Source: CAYWEP01 sp964457405
GTDB lineage: Bacteria > Patescibacteriota > Microgenomatia > Levybacterales > UBA12049
Direction of reading: 5' to 3'
Length of the DNA: 22,294 nucleotides
Assembly: GCA_964457405.1 (NCBI GenBank)
Contig: CAYWEP010000011.1
Location: 1 to 22,294 of the forward strand
Positions 12,726-20,984 of the stretch are shown here, piece after piece. The notes beneath the pieces were generated by a model. The model was not told where the DNA came from and made no database searches. It saw only the letters and a program-made list of their open reading frames with translations. The position numbers were made by a program, and so were the translations under genes. Within the stretch, counting starts at the first letter, position 1, and every line of letters starts with the position of its first letter.

Positions 12726-15065
12726 CAGTTCTGCTGCTTCTTCTCTATTTGGATCAAGTTCTAAGGTTTTTCTGAGATACGCTTCTGCCTTGCCAAAATC
12801 AGATCGTAAAAGATAGAGATTGCCAAGCTGCAAGAGTGCATCGGTATTTTTGGGATTAAGCGTTACTACTTTTTCAAATGTCCCAATCGCGTTATTGAGA
12901 TCACCCTGCTTTGCTTGTAATTCGCCAAGCTCCACCAGCCCTGTTTCAAATGTGCTGTCTTTTGCAACCGCTGCCTCTGCGTGCTCCAGTGCTTTCTGGG
13001 TATTCTCCAATGCATCATAGGTTATGGCGAGATTATACTGCGCCTCAGCGGTATTCCTAAGCTCCAACGATCGTTCAAATGAGGTTACTGCTTCAACATA
13101 CTTCTCTTGATGAAAAAGGCTCACTCCCTGTTCAAAATACAGTCTCGCAACGGTTTCTGCCAGATATGGATTGTCAGGATCAAGTGTCAATGCTTTTTCT
13201 CCCTGCTTTATACCCTCGCCAATATTTTTTTCCGTGAGTGCTATGTGGGTTAACAAACGAGCCTTCCGAAACGCTTCAGCTTTTCGTAATTCGTTTTCTC
13301 TCTTGTCATTTCGATCCGCCAGCTGGCGGAGAGAAATCCCATCAGGAAACGGTGTCATACGTGCATAAAGTACCCGCCAGGGGTTAGTCCGTTGTGGTGC
13401 ATAGAGATTTTTCGGCGCAGAGAATTCAACTGAGGGGTGATTGTCTGTATTTGCTCGCGTTTTCCCAACCAGTTTTAAAACCGCGCTATCATCAAGCAGA
13501 AAATATGCGAAGACCTCAAAAGAATCTTGTATGTCTATTTTTGCGAGGTTTTGCTTGATACGGGCATTTGCCAAGCGCTTTTGAAGCCTTGCGGTATCAA
13601 ACCTGAGTGGCGTATTGGCACCGATTAGAAGCACATCATTTGATGATGGGATACCAAAGACCAAGACCTCTGGAAAAACCTCCCTGTAGGCTGCAATCAC
13701 TCGTTTGGCGCCGTCGATATCAAGTGCGTAAAGATCGAGCCAATGAACAACCACGCCATCTTTCTTTATCCTGCTTTGCAGGAGCTGAAAATACTCTTTG
13801 GTAAACAGCTTGGCTGAGCCTGAAAGCCAGGCATTTGACGGTTCAGATGATATAACGTCGTATTTCTTCTGTGCAGATGATAGGAAATTTCTGCCGTCAG
13901 CAACGATAATACGGGTTCGTTTGTCTGAAAGCGCATGGTTGTTGTAGTTTGCAAAAAACCTTGCAGCCTCAACAACGCTCTCTTCAATCTCAATCGCATC
14001 AACAGTCTGAACAGGATAGGATAGAATTGCACCCAAGGTAATTCCTGAACCTAGCCCGACAACCAGGGCATCTTTTGGATGAGAATGCAAAAGCATAGGC
14101 AGGTGACCTGCGAGCAGTTGGTTCTCCATATCAGAACCGCTTGATGCATCAGCCTTTCCGTTGATTTTCAATGACAACACTCCATCGGTATCTTCTGTTA
14201 CTGCGACATGAGCAGATACTCCCTCCTTCTCATACAAGCGCTTGCTTTTCTGTATTCTCCTCAGCAGATCCTCTTTTGAGGCATTAAAGTATGCTTCAGG
14301 CTCTTTATAAAACCCGGCAGTAAGAAGCGTATTCTCAGCAGACAGTATCCCCAATCCCCCAAACACCCCTACCACCCCCAACCCCCCCAAAACCGCAGCT
14401 GTCACAGCAATCGCCATTTTTTTGCTCGTCGCGACAATAAGGAGCAAACCACACCCAATCAAAAGATACAGCAATGCTGCGAGCAACATACTCGTATGAA
14501 GCCCAAAAACAGGAATGAAGAGAAACCCGGCAAATAGTGACCCAAACACTCCGCCAATCGTATTCACCGCATAGACAATCCCCACCCCGTCACGAGAAAG
14601 CTTATCGGCGCTCATCCGCTCTGGATCCGTGTCAATCACGCTTCGTGCGTACGCGCGAAGCGCAAGCGGAAAGGCTGCACCCATGAGCAGTGTTGGCACC
14701 AGCATCACGAGAAGTGCCAAAAAAAATAAGCCAAGCTGCAAACTGCCAAAATCCTTCCCAAACGATGTATAGATATCCAAAAACCACACTGGCAAATCAA
14801 AAAAAAGCGGGGTGAGAAAGACAATTGCAAGCCCAAGCGCTATTTGGCTAACCGCAAACCACAGGAGTGGTTTTCTACTTTTTCTCGCAAATGGTGCGAT
14901 AAGCAGTGCGCCCAAGCCGATTCCCAATAGAAATGCCACTAAAACAAGTGTGAACGCATACGTCGATCCACCGATGACGAGGGTCAGAAGCCGTGTCCAG
15001 AGGACCTCAAGTGCTATTGCCGCAAAGCCGGAGAGGAAAAAAGCGAATAAAAGTACTTTACTCAT
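12708..15065 (-). CDS. Polytopic spermidine-synthase-like protein with methyltransferase-like and TPR domains
   Basis: 785 residues. Residues 1-240 hold about eight membrane helices of the type found in membrane-bound spermidine-synthase homologues (F-L-S-G-F-A-A-I-A-L-E-V-L-W-T-R-L). Residues 280-550 are a SAM-fold domain: V-V-G-L-G-S-G-I-T (335-343), acidic E359 for the ribose, and V-A-D390-G-R. The usual spermidine synthase catalytic Asp region reads Y-D-V-I-S-S-E-P-S-N-A-W, so polyamine synthesis is doubtful. Residues 600-785 are four or five TPRs (for example A-E-A-Q-Y-N-L-A-I-T-Y and P-K-N-T-D-A-L-L-Q-L-G-N-L-Y). Residues 576-592 come from a repeat element inserted in frame. It follows the gene at 15804 by six bases. 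Confidence 0.85.
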   Translation of the reverse strand: MSKVLLFAFFLSGFAAIALEVLWTRLLTLVIGGSTYAFTLVLVAFLLGIGLGALLIAPFARKSRKPLLWFAVSQIALGLAIVFLTPLFFDLPVWFLDIYTSFGKDFGSLQLGLFFLALLVMLVPTLLMGAAFPLALRAYARSVIDTDPERMSADKLSRDGVGIVYAVNTIGGVFGSLFAGFLFIPVFGLHTSMLLAALLYLLIGCGLLLIVATSKKMAIAVTAAVLGGLGVVGVFGGLGILSAENTLLTAGFYKEPEAYFNASKEDLLRRIQKSKRLYEKEGVSAHVAVTEDTDGVLSLKINGKADASSGSDMENQLLAGHLPMLLHSHPKDALVVGLGSGITLGAILSYPVQTVDAIEIEESVVEAARFFANYNNHALSDKRTRIIVADGRNFLSSAQKKYDVISSEPSNAWLSGSAKLFTKEYFQLLQSRIKKDGVVVHWLDLYALDIDGAKRVIAAYREVFPEVLVFGIPSSNDVLLIGANTPLRFDTARLQKRLANARIKQNLAKIDIQDSFEVFAYFLLDDSAVLKLVGKTRANTDNHPSVEFSAPKNLYAPQRTNPWRVLYARMTPFPDGISLRQLADRNDKRENELRKAEAFRKARLLTHIALTEKNIGEGIKQGEKALTLDPDNPYLAETVARLYFEQGVSLFHQEKYVEAVTSFERSLELRNTAEAQYNLAITYDALENTQKALEHAEAAVAKDSTFETGLVELGELQAKQGDLNNAIGTFEKVVTLNPKNTDALLQLGNLYLLRSDFGKAEAYLRKTLELDPNREEAAELLRKIP
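13304..13340. repeat. Half copy of the TGTCAT element with 16-bp palindrome
   Basis: TGTCATTTCGA (13304-13314) matches the end of the element at 9004. It runs into the perfect palindrome TCCGCCAGCTGGCGGA (13315-13330) and GAGAAATCCC. The other TGACA end is missing. It is read in frame in the TPR gene, in the linker between the methyltransferase-like domain and the TPRs. Confidence 0.7.
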
Positions 15066-15071
15066 TATGTA

Positions 15072-15804
15072 TTAATTTTCAATTCGAAATTTTCGAACAA
15101 TCAGCAATGCTACCACCCCTATCAATACACTTACCCCTCCTGCCAGCCAGATGGTCTCGTTCACACCCAAATTCGCTATCAGGAAAAATCCAGCCAGAAA
15201 TGTTCCCAGTACTGCGCCAAGCGTATTGATTGCATACAATTTCCCTGCAACGCCTGACTCTTCTCCTCCTCTGTCAGCTACATGCATAGCCTTGGTGATC
15301 ACCGGGAAGGTGCCACCCATGAGGATTGTTGGGAGAAGAAGACCAAGAAAAGAAAGAAGAAACGTGAACAGGCTAAATCCCGAGTAGGAAGGCATAAGCA
15401 TCTGCCAGAAACCAATCTGTAGCGCTTCAATCCCCTGAAATATCCACGGTGTCAATAGTGCATAGATGCCAATACTGATTTCCAATAGNNNNNNNNNNNN
15501 NNNNNNNNNNNNNNNNNNNNNNNNNNNNNNNNNNNNNNNNNNNNNNNNNNNNNNNNNNNNNNNNNNNNNNNNNNNNNNNNNNNNNNNNTTGTCTCGCGAT
15601 GCGAGATCTGGCTTCGCCAGAAAATTTGAAATTACGTAGCTTCCCCAGCCCAAAGCTTCCTATTGCCAGGCCGGTAAAAAAAACCGCAAGTACTGTAGAC
15701 ACAGCATACGTTGTCGTACCGAAAATCAGCTCGAGCTTTCGAAGCCAGGTGATTTCATAGATGAGCGCTGAAAACCCACTGAGAAAGAAAAGAAAATACA
15801 ACAT
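15072..15804 (-). CDS. Spermidine-synthase-like membrane domain protein, interrupted by gap
   Basis: ATG 15804 opens M-L-Y-F-L-F-F-L-S-G-F-S-A-L-I-Y-E-I-T-W-L-R-K-L, the same start pattern as the membrane part of the neighbouring 785-residue protein. 72 codons precede the run of N and 138 follow it, with helices, L-L-P-T-I-L-M-G-G-T-F-P-V and Y-A-I-N-T-L-G-A-V-L-G-T-F-L-A-G-F, again as in the neighbour. It stops at 15072 directly after the membrane part, so it has no methyltransferase domain. The two genes are tandem paralogues six bases apart. The halves are in different frames because the gap length is a placeholder. The N-terminal half ends in repeat-derived sequence (F-S-G-E-A-R-S-R-I-A-R-Q) at the gap edge. 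Confidence 0.75.
15489..15588. other. Assembly gap (100 N)
   Basis: Exactly 100 N, a placeholder. The first bases after it on the plus strand are a twin-hairpin repeat, which may be why the assembly broke here. Confidence 0.98.
15589..15621. repeat. Twin-hairpin element at the gap edge
   Basis: TCTCGC-GAT-GCGAGA (15592-15606) is joined directly to TCTGGC-TTC-GCCAGA (15607-15621). It has the same two stems as 8597-8632 in galT. It may extend into the gap. Confidence 0.75.
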
Positions 15805-15813
15805 ACGTCTTTT

Positions 15814-15860
15814 AAATATCCAATAAATACCAATGTCAAATATCAAATGTCAAATTATTT
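15814..15860. repeat. ATTTGACATT-type tract, left border of the four-helix-bundle gene
   Basis: Words such as ATATCCAATA, CCAATGTCAAATATC and AAATGTCAAATT fill the space between the two genes and supply the TAA stop of the minus-strand gene. The tract is inverted relative to 16221-16259. Confidence 0.75.
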
Positions 15861-16220
15861 GGAACGTTTGTTATTTGCCGTATTCTTGATTATCGTACTG
15901 ACAATCGCAACGATCTCACCACCCTCTTTAATCAAACTCTCAGCTTCTAAGGAAAATCTTTGATTGTTTGTTTTCTCAATAATCCTCAACCAATACACTG
16001 TTTCTTTCCCTTCTTTTCGAACAATGGTAAAACCGTGAATAAAATCTTTTGTAGTCAAAGCGCCATCTGCTTCCTGATCATTTGCCCCCATTGACGTTAC
16101 TGAACGGGTGATCTGTCCAATAAAAATAAGATTTGTCTGTGTTTTCGGAAGTTTATTCAAAAACTGGATAACAGCAACAACAAAATTAAAAATTCTTTCA
16201 TGAATGTCGTAACTCTTCAT
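15855..16220 (-). CDS. Four-helix-bundle (bS23/IVS-type) protein
   Basis: 121 residues, complete, usual length for the family. It opens M-K-S-Y-D-I-H-E-R-I-F-N-F and has the conserved Q-I-T-R-S-V-T-S-M-G-A-N-D-Q-E-A-D-G-A-L-T in the second helix and F-x-x-x-x-x-I-V-R-K-E-G-K-E-T in the third. It is a different branch from the copy at 6985. The gene is tightly bracketed: the ATG abuts one ATTTGACATT-type tract and the stop lies in an inverted copy of it. It therefore looks like a small unit that could have moved as a whole. No function can be read from the neighbours. Confidence 0.87.
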   Translation of the reverse strand: MKSYDIHERIFNFVVAVIQFLNKLPKTQTNLIFIGQITRSVTSMGANDQEADGALTTKDFIHGFTIVRKEGKETVYWLRIIEKTNNQRFSLEAESLIKEGGEIVAIVSTIIKNTANNKRSK

Positions 16221-16259
16221 TGGATATTTGATATTGGATATTTGTCATTTGACATTCTC
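16221..16259. repeat. ATTTGACATT-type tract, right border of the four-helix-bundle gene
   Basis: TTGGATATTTGATATTGGAT, then ATTTGTCATTTGACATT, run from the ATG of the four-helix-bundle gene to the stop of the 1494-residue gene. These are the same words as at 15814-15860 on the opposite strand. Confidence 0.75.
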
Positions 16260-19200
16260 ATTGTATCGTCGTCCCTCCCCGTATCGTCGTCCCTCCCCTG
16301 ATGATAACGCTTGGGGCGTCAAGGCCATAGCCTTGCGTTCCTGTGGTGAGGGTATCGCCTGATTGACGGGTTCCAGTGAGCGTGTAGCTGCCTGCAGCAC
16401 CGGTGTCAATCATATACACACTCTTTGTGTTTTGTGAGGTTGTGTAGGTAAAATCACCATCGGTCGCCACAGTGCTACACGTGCTATCCGAGTATATAGT
16501 CTCACCGGTTGAGTTAGATGTCACACGAACAACAGTGGTTGCTGACGGGTTTTGCGCTGTATTTTCAGCATCTTGTAGCTGCATGGTAAAGACTTGTGCA
16601 TCGCCGTTGCAGACACCTCGATGCAGATTACGGCTGTCGTTGGTAAAGACAATTTTCGTCGGCCCGCCGGCTGCCGAATATGTTGTGCTGAACTGGTCAA
16701 CTGAGAGAACGACAAACGGGTGATTCACCTGCCCTGCAGATGCGCTTGCAAATGGCGTCTCCTGAAATACCCGCCAGTAGGTCCAGCAGTTGGCAGAACT
16801 CGATGAACAAGCCAGGTTAAATTCGTCCGGATCATCGTAGTATTCTGAGAGGTTGGTACTGATCTCTCCTGAATTGAGCGTCACTTCAGTATCCGCTGCC
16901 TCACTGGTACGCGCATCCACAGTCACCCAGTCGTTCGTGCTACCTGCGCGGTACACTTGTAAAGAAATCTTCTTTGCAGATGGCGCGACAGTTGACTTGA
17001 CTTTCGCTGTTGCCGAGAATTTATAGGTATTGTTATTATTGGAGTTGTTCGATTTGAAAAGAAATGTCGGTTGTGCACTGCTTGAGGCATAATCCATGGT
17101 CGCGGCGACTGAAGCGTACCTGTCATCATCCGCATTCACTGCAGCGCTCTGTGTGGCGTTCATCGGATGATCAAGATCCGCAAAACTTGCAGAACCTGTT
17201 GCTATATTTGTCGCCGAGCCCATCGAATAGTTCTTCCTCGTCTCACCCAGATTAATCTGCAGCGTCGGATCAAGCGTAACAGTTCCCGTACCATCAAAAT
17301 GAATAATTGTAGCGTAATTATTAACAGCACCTCCTTCTGTTGAAATCATAAGAATTGCTAAAGCATTTCCTGACGCCCAAGTACCTGATCCGTTGAAATC
17401 TCCTACGCACGGCTGACTATTGGCAGCGCCCCGACAGACTATTTCCTGAACAAGATTCGTCACATCAATGCGGTATGTATTGGTAACAAAATTAATTGAT
17501 TGGGCAGTACTACTTGTTGTCCGTGTTCTACCACCAACTGCTGTTGCGCATGGATCAGTACAGTCTGTTAATGCGGAAAATTCTGCTGCATTATCGACAT
17601 CTTCACCATAAATCGTAAAATCTACAGATGTTGAACCAGTTCGCGACGTAATACGAAAATCGATATAGGCAGAAGCAATCGCTGCTCCTTGCGCTATTGT
17701 GATATTAGGAAAACGAAAACCAGAATGAGTTTCAGAATCAACGGTACCGTCACAATTGACATTTGCGACAGCACGACCAACCGAACCATTAGCGTTAATA
17801 ATCTGATCATCTGTCCCACTTACACAATCCCGATGAAATGCATCATCGGCTGATGCTGCGACGACGACTGTTCTATCCCCCATATCCACATAATGCCGCT
17901 CGTATTCGACAGACGGGCCCGTGGTTTTGGTATAGATTGCGTCAATTGCGATAGTATCCCCAAACGCCTTTGTCACCACCGCCTTCGGATGCGTGTTGTC
18001 TGGCGTATTCCCACTATCAAGCGCATTCTGCGCTCCCCAGTCTGCTGCGACGTCGCAGATATCCCCATTTCCCCCTTGCCCCGGACTGCATTTCCGCCAG
18101 ACAATGCCAGTGAGTCCTGGATCAAGGACATAGAAAAGATAAATATCTCCTTGGTCTGCAGTCAGGCTGAGCACGATATCTGTGCCTTCTGTGACTGTGG
18201 GGAAGCTCGTCTCGCCCCAACTGGGAGCAAAAGGAACGCTTGCATTGTTGGCAATTTTTTTAACCTTCAAAATATCAGATGCTTGATCTTTAACATAAGC
18301 TACATAGAGATAATTGTTGCTATAATCTACAGCTACAGTGAGTGGAAAATTGGTAAATGTCGTCCAGTTAGCCGCAAGCGAATCAATGACTCCAGTACTC
18401 GATTCTCTCCAGGCGTTACTTGAACTAGATGGATCATTCTCCCATTTATTTTCTGCGATTTCATCCCAAACCACATAGGCTGCATCCAAATCATCCGACG
18501 CATCATGACCCCCAACTACCACCAGCGCCTTGCTATTGCGGTCATTGAGGTAGATTTCTGCAATCGATACCGATGCATCGAATGCAGTATCAGGGCTAAG
18601 TCGTGTCCAGAAGCCTTTGCTGCCTCCACTTGGACCTTCAGTACTTTCTATCCAATTGCTTGGTTCGTCAAATAGAATAGATCCATCTTCACCAAAAGTA
18701 GTATCACCAGTAACCAAAGTTTTGTCGAGAAAATTAGCGAGTGTACTCCACGTATCGCAGGTGGTAGCGGTATCAGAATTAGCAGAGCAATACTGGGTTG
18801 TAAGAAAGAATGTCACGTTTGAGTTTGTATTAGTGATATCAGCTACAATTTTGGAGAATTTGATTGTATCACCAGTATATAAATAATCAGTGGTGGTGCC
18901 TAAGCTACTGATGTCAGAAGTTGTTCCGGTATTATTATCAATGGCATTTGTCAGATTCGTTTGAGTTCCATTGATATCCTTAAAAGCTCCTGTTGGTGTT
19001 CGTTTCGGCCGGCCGGGCATTTGGGCGATGACGCCGTGGTGGGTGGTATGGGCAGTTGTATTACGACGAATCGGGTCAGCTGCGCCGGTACAGGTGGGTG
19101 AATTCGGCATCCCTGCCGTTCCATCAGTACATGTGCCACTCCCATTCTCACTTTCATCAGCATTTTTCCAGTTTGCAGCTACCGTACAATTATCCGCCAC

Positions 19201-20742
19201 ATCACACTGGAGAAAACGTAGCTCTCCCCGCTTTGAACCTGATGTCGAATTTGATGCATACAACACCGCTATTTTTTCCTTCCCCACCCCCTCGCCTTTG
19301 TTTGCAATGATTAGTGTGGGCCTATCTATACCGCTAGTACCGCTAAGTGCTAAAAAACCCTTAGAAGTAAAACCCGTTATAGCATTATTACTATTTCGTG
19401 TTACACCACGCCAATCATAATAAATACCCGAATCATCTACTATAATCTGGATATCACCATTAGAATCAAGAGCAATACTGACGGTACCGGTAGTCATGTC
19501 GATTCCTGCATCTGTCCATGTAGTGCTATTGTAATTTTTGTAGTATGCATCATCCGTCGTCCCCCCATCGAAAAACGCAATTAAATTACCCCAGGCATCT
19601 CGTACAATATGTGCACCATTACCATATGCAGTTGCCACAGCTGTAGTCGCACTGTCGATCACCACCGGATCAATGGTGAGGGGCCAGGTAGCATTCGCCA
19701 CCTGGTTTTGGGGTAATACGATTGAGAGCAGCGAGCTGCCAGCGCTCAGTTTTTTCAAACCATACGTCCCATTCCACTCCTCTTCTTTCTTCCCAGAATG
19801 ACGAGATTCCTGTACCACCGGTACTGGGAAGGTGAATACTACTGTACCGTTCTCTGCCAGCCAGGCGATATCGCCATTTGGCAACAACTCATGCGAGAGG
19901 TAGCCTTTCCCATCTTTGAGGCCTTCACCAGTATCACCTGAGTAGCTATCGTTGTATTCGACAACAAAGTCCAATCCACATTTAACATTTGAAATTTGAC
20001 ATTTGAAATTGGAAATTTTATCTATGATGTAGTCTGCCTTCACCCGATCACTCTGCATCGTATAGCGGGCAATAATGCCTTCTGCAATTTCCCACTCAAT
20101 GACGTTACCCTTCACATGTGGTGAGATGAAGATATTGTCATTGCGAGGAGCTTGCGACGAAGCAATCCCATTGAGATTGCCGCGCTCACTCTGTTCGCTC
20201 GCAATGACAGAAGCAGCAGGATAATACCGCACGAACCATCCATCTTTATTGGTTATCTTGACCACCGGCAGGATCCCTTCCGGCTCCTGAAGTCCAAACG
20301 CGAAAACTGTACCTGACGACAGTGTCACACTCCACCGATATACTTCTTTTTTTAAGGTCTCACCTTGATCAAGGCTGTCAAGGTGAGACCTTGTAGGAGA
20401 CTTTGCCAGTTTTACCGCATTTTTATTCTCTACCAAATTCGTATTCACCGGCTTTGCCTTGGAAAGCGTCTGCTTGATCGGCTCGCGATCTTTGAGGATA
20501 TACGCACCATCTCCTACTTTTTCTTGATGGTAATCAAATTCAGGCGGCAATGTCCCCACAGATGGCACGACAGGCTGATTCCACAGCGGCGCGAGAATGC
20601 TGACGAGAACGGCGAGGATGATAATGCTTGCTCCTATCTTTTTATTGAAAAACTTCAGCCGAAATCTACCTTCTTTCGGAGCTTTAGAAAAGGATGATCT
20701 CTTTGCTTGCGCGAGATGAGACAAGAATTGTGCGGCAGACAT
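16258..20742 (-). CDS. Giant exported beta-rich surface protein (1494 residues)
   Basis: No family recognised. The N terminus is cytoplasmic and basic, followed by one helix at about 36-54 (I-G-A-S-I-I-I-L-A-V-L-V-S-I-L-A) acting as signal or anchor. The remaining 1440 residues are rich in Thr, Ser, Asn, Asp and Gly and poor in Lys, as usual for an exported beta-protein. An early propeller-like part has D-A-W-G-N-L-I-A-F-F and T-W-T-D-A-G-I-D. A jelly-roll-like part has F-R-F-P-N-I-T-I-A-Q-G-A-A-I. There are several Cys pairs and a final Ig-like domain. The end is a short tandem, I-R-G-G-T-T-I-R-G-G-T-T-I-Q. Three repeat elements are read in frame near the N terminus (about residues 117-131, 179-203 and 242-255). 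The start is ATG 20742; no Shine-Dalgarno is clear. Probably an adhesin or S-layer-like component. Confidence 0.72.
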   Translation of the reverse strand: MSAAQFLSHLAQAKRSSFSKAPKEGRFRLKFFNKKIGASIIILAVLVSILAPLWNQPVVPSVGTLPPEFDYHQEKVGDGAYILKDREPIKQTLSKAKPVNTNLVENKNAVKLAKSPTRSHLDSLDQGETLKKEVYRWSVTLSSGTVFAFGLQEPEGILPVVKITNKDGWFVRYYPAASVIASEQSERGNLNGIASSQAPRNDNIFISPHVKGNVIEWEIAEGIIARYTMQSDRVKADYIIDKISNFKCQISNVKCGLDFVVEYNDSYSGDTGEGLKDGKGYLSHELLPNGDIAWLAENGTVVFTFPVPVVQESRHSGKKEEEWNGTYGLKKLSAGSSLLSIVLPQNQVANATWPLTIDPVVIDSATTAVATAYGNGAHIVRDAWGNLIAFFDGGTTDDAYYKNYNSTTWTDAGIDMTTGTVSIALDSNGDIQIIVDDSGIYYDWRGVTRNSNNAITGFTSKGFLALSGTSGIDRPTLIIANKGEGVGKEKIAVLYASNSTSGSKRGELRFLQCDVADNCTVAANWKNADESENGSGTCTDGTAGMPNSPTCTGAADPIRRNTTAHTTHHGVIAQMPGRPKRTPTGAFKDINGTQTNLTNAIDNNTGTTSDISSLGTTTDYLYTGDTIKFSKIVADITNTNSNVTFFLTTQYCSANSDTATTCDTWSTLANFLDKTLVTGDTTFGEDGSILFDEPSNWIESTEGPSGGSKGFWTRLSPDTAFDASVSIAEIYLNDRNSKALVVVGGHDASDDLDAAYVVWDEIAENKWENDPSSSSNAWRESSTGVIDSLAANWTTFTNFPLTVAVDYSNNYLYVAYVKDQASDILKVKKIANNASVPFAPSWGETSFPTVTEGTDIVLSLTADQGDIYLFYVLDPGLTGIVWRKCSPGQGGNGDICDVAADWGAQNALDSGNTPDNTHPKAVVTKAFGDTIAIDAIYTKTTGPSVEYERHYVDMGDRTVVVAASADDAFHRDCVSGTDDQIINANGSVGRAVANVNCDGTVDSETHSGFRFPNITIAQGAAIASAYIDFRITSRTGSTSVDFTIYGEDVDNAAEFSALTDCTDPCATAVGGRTRTTSSTAQSINFVTNTYRIDVTNLVQEIVCRGAANSQPCVGDFNGSGTWASGNALAILMISTEGGAVNNYATIIHFDGTGTVTLDPTLQINLGETRKNYSMGSATNIATGSASFADLDHPMNATQSAAVNADDDRYASVAATMDYASSSAQPTFLFKSNNSNNNNTYKFSATAKVKSTVAPSAKKISLQVYRAGSTNDWVTVDARTSEAADTEVTLNSGEISTNLSEYYDDPDEFNLACSSSSANCWTYWRVFQETPFASASAGQVNHPFVVLSVDQFSTTYSAAGGPTKIVFTNDSRNLHRGVCNGDAQVFTMQLQDAENTAQNPSATTVVRVTSNSTGETIYSDSTCSTVATDGDFTYTTSQNTKSVYMIDTGAAGSYTLTGTRQSGDTLTTGTQGYGLDAPSVIIRGGTTIRGGTTIQ
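16263..16298. repeat. 18-bp tandem repeat, two units
   Basis: GTATCGTCGTCCCTCCCC twice in a row. It encodes the C-terminal I-R-G-G-T-T tandem of the giant protein, and the two units are identical at DNA level. Confidence 0.9.
19983..20018. repeat. ATTTGAAATTTGAC tract inside the giant gene
   Basis: The intergenic ATTTGAAA word family (9228-9320, 15814-15860, 16221-16259) occurs here inside the coding region. It encodes K-I-S-N-F-K-C-Q-I-S-N-V-K-C in frame. Confidence 0.8.
20136..20209. repeat. TGTCATTGCGAG...CTCGCAATGACA element inside the giant gene
   Basis: Exact 12-bp inverted ends (20136-20147, 20198-20209) enclose GCTTGCGACGAAGCAATCCC and GCGCTCACTCTGTTCG. This is a well-known kind of dispersed bacterial repeat. 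It encodes about residues 179-203 (V-I-A-S-E-Q-S-E-R ... Q-A-P-R-N-D-N) without breaking the frame. Confidence 0.85.
20354..20392. repeat. AAGGTNNCACCTTG hairpin inside the giant gene
   Basis: AAGGTCTCACCTTGA (20354-20368) and its exact reverse complement (20378-20392) around a 9-base loop. Same arm design as the 30-bp palindrome at 453-482. Encodes L-D-S-L-D-Q-G-E-T-L in frame. Confidence 0.88.
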
Positions 20743-20775
20743 AGCAAAAATTCCGTAAAAAACGGCTCTGATTTA

Positions 20776-20804
20776 ACAGTAGTATAAAGAGACAATCCCG
20801 TCAA
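20776..20804 (-). promoter_or_regulatory. Sigma70-like promoter of the giant surface gene
   Basis: Read on the minus strand: TTGACG (20804-20799), a 17-base spacer, TACTGT (20781-20776). The start of transcription would be near 20769, about 27 bases before ATG 20742, the same leader length as for the propeller gene. Confidence 0.5.
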
Positions 20805-20890
20805 TATATCGTTCTGCCACAAAAAAATCTCTACCAAAATATTTTTTGCAATTCAGAGGATGAATTGATGCTTTTGCGGAACCAGGAATA

Positions 20891-20962
20891 CTAGATGTGG
20901 GACATGCGCAGTAGCACAAGAATACTTTGTATGTTTTTGATCAGTTTTTTTAATACCTTCAT
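20891..20962 (-). CDS. Possible 23-residue basic/hydrophobic peptide
   Basis: ATG 20962 starts one base after the stop of the six-codon ORF at 20984-20964. The predicted peptide opens M-K-V-L-K-K-L-I-K-N-I-Q and continues I-L-V-L-L-R-M, a cationic amphipathic or membrane-seeking pattern. It stops at TAG 20893-20891. It has no ribosome binding site of its own and would depend on reinitiation from the ORF in front. It lies in the 287-base gap between the fibre-like gene and the giant surface gene, on the same strand. It may be chance; the strong site upstream is the main support. Confidence 0.3.
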   Translation of the reverse strand: MKVLKKLIKNIQSILVLLRMSHI

Positions 20963-20963
20963 A

Positions 20964-20984
20964 CTATGTATCGATGTTTTCCAT
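20964..20984 (-). CDS. Six-codon leader ORF behind a perfect Shine-Dalgarno
   Basis: On the minus strand AAAGGAGGTGA is followed by AT and ATG (20984-20982), then five codons and TAG: M-E-N-I-D-T. The Shine-Dalgarno is the strongest in the window, where most genes have none. Such a minimal ORF could be a regulatory leader or a loading site for the 23-residue ORF that starts one base after its stop. Confidence 0.35.
   Translation of the reverse strand: MENIDT

Noticed and set aside
17893..18423. 176-codon plus-strand frame under the giant surface gene
   Set aside because: Low-quality composition with many Cys, Arg and Pro, no start signal, and the minus-strand frame is continuous for 1494 codons.
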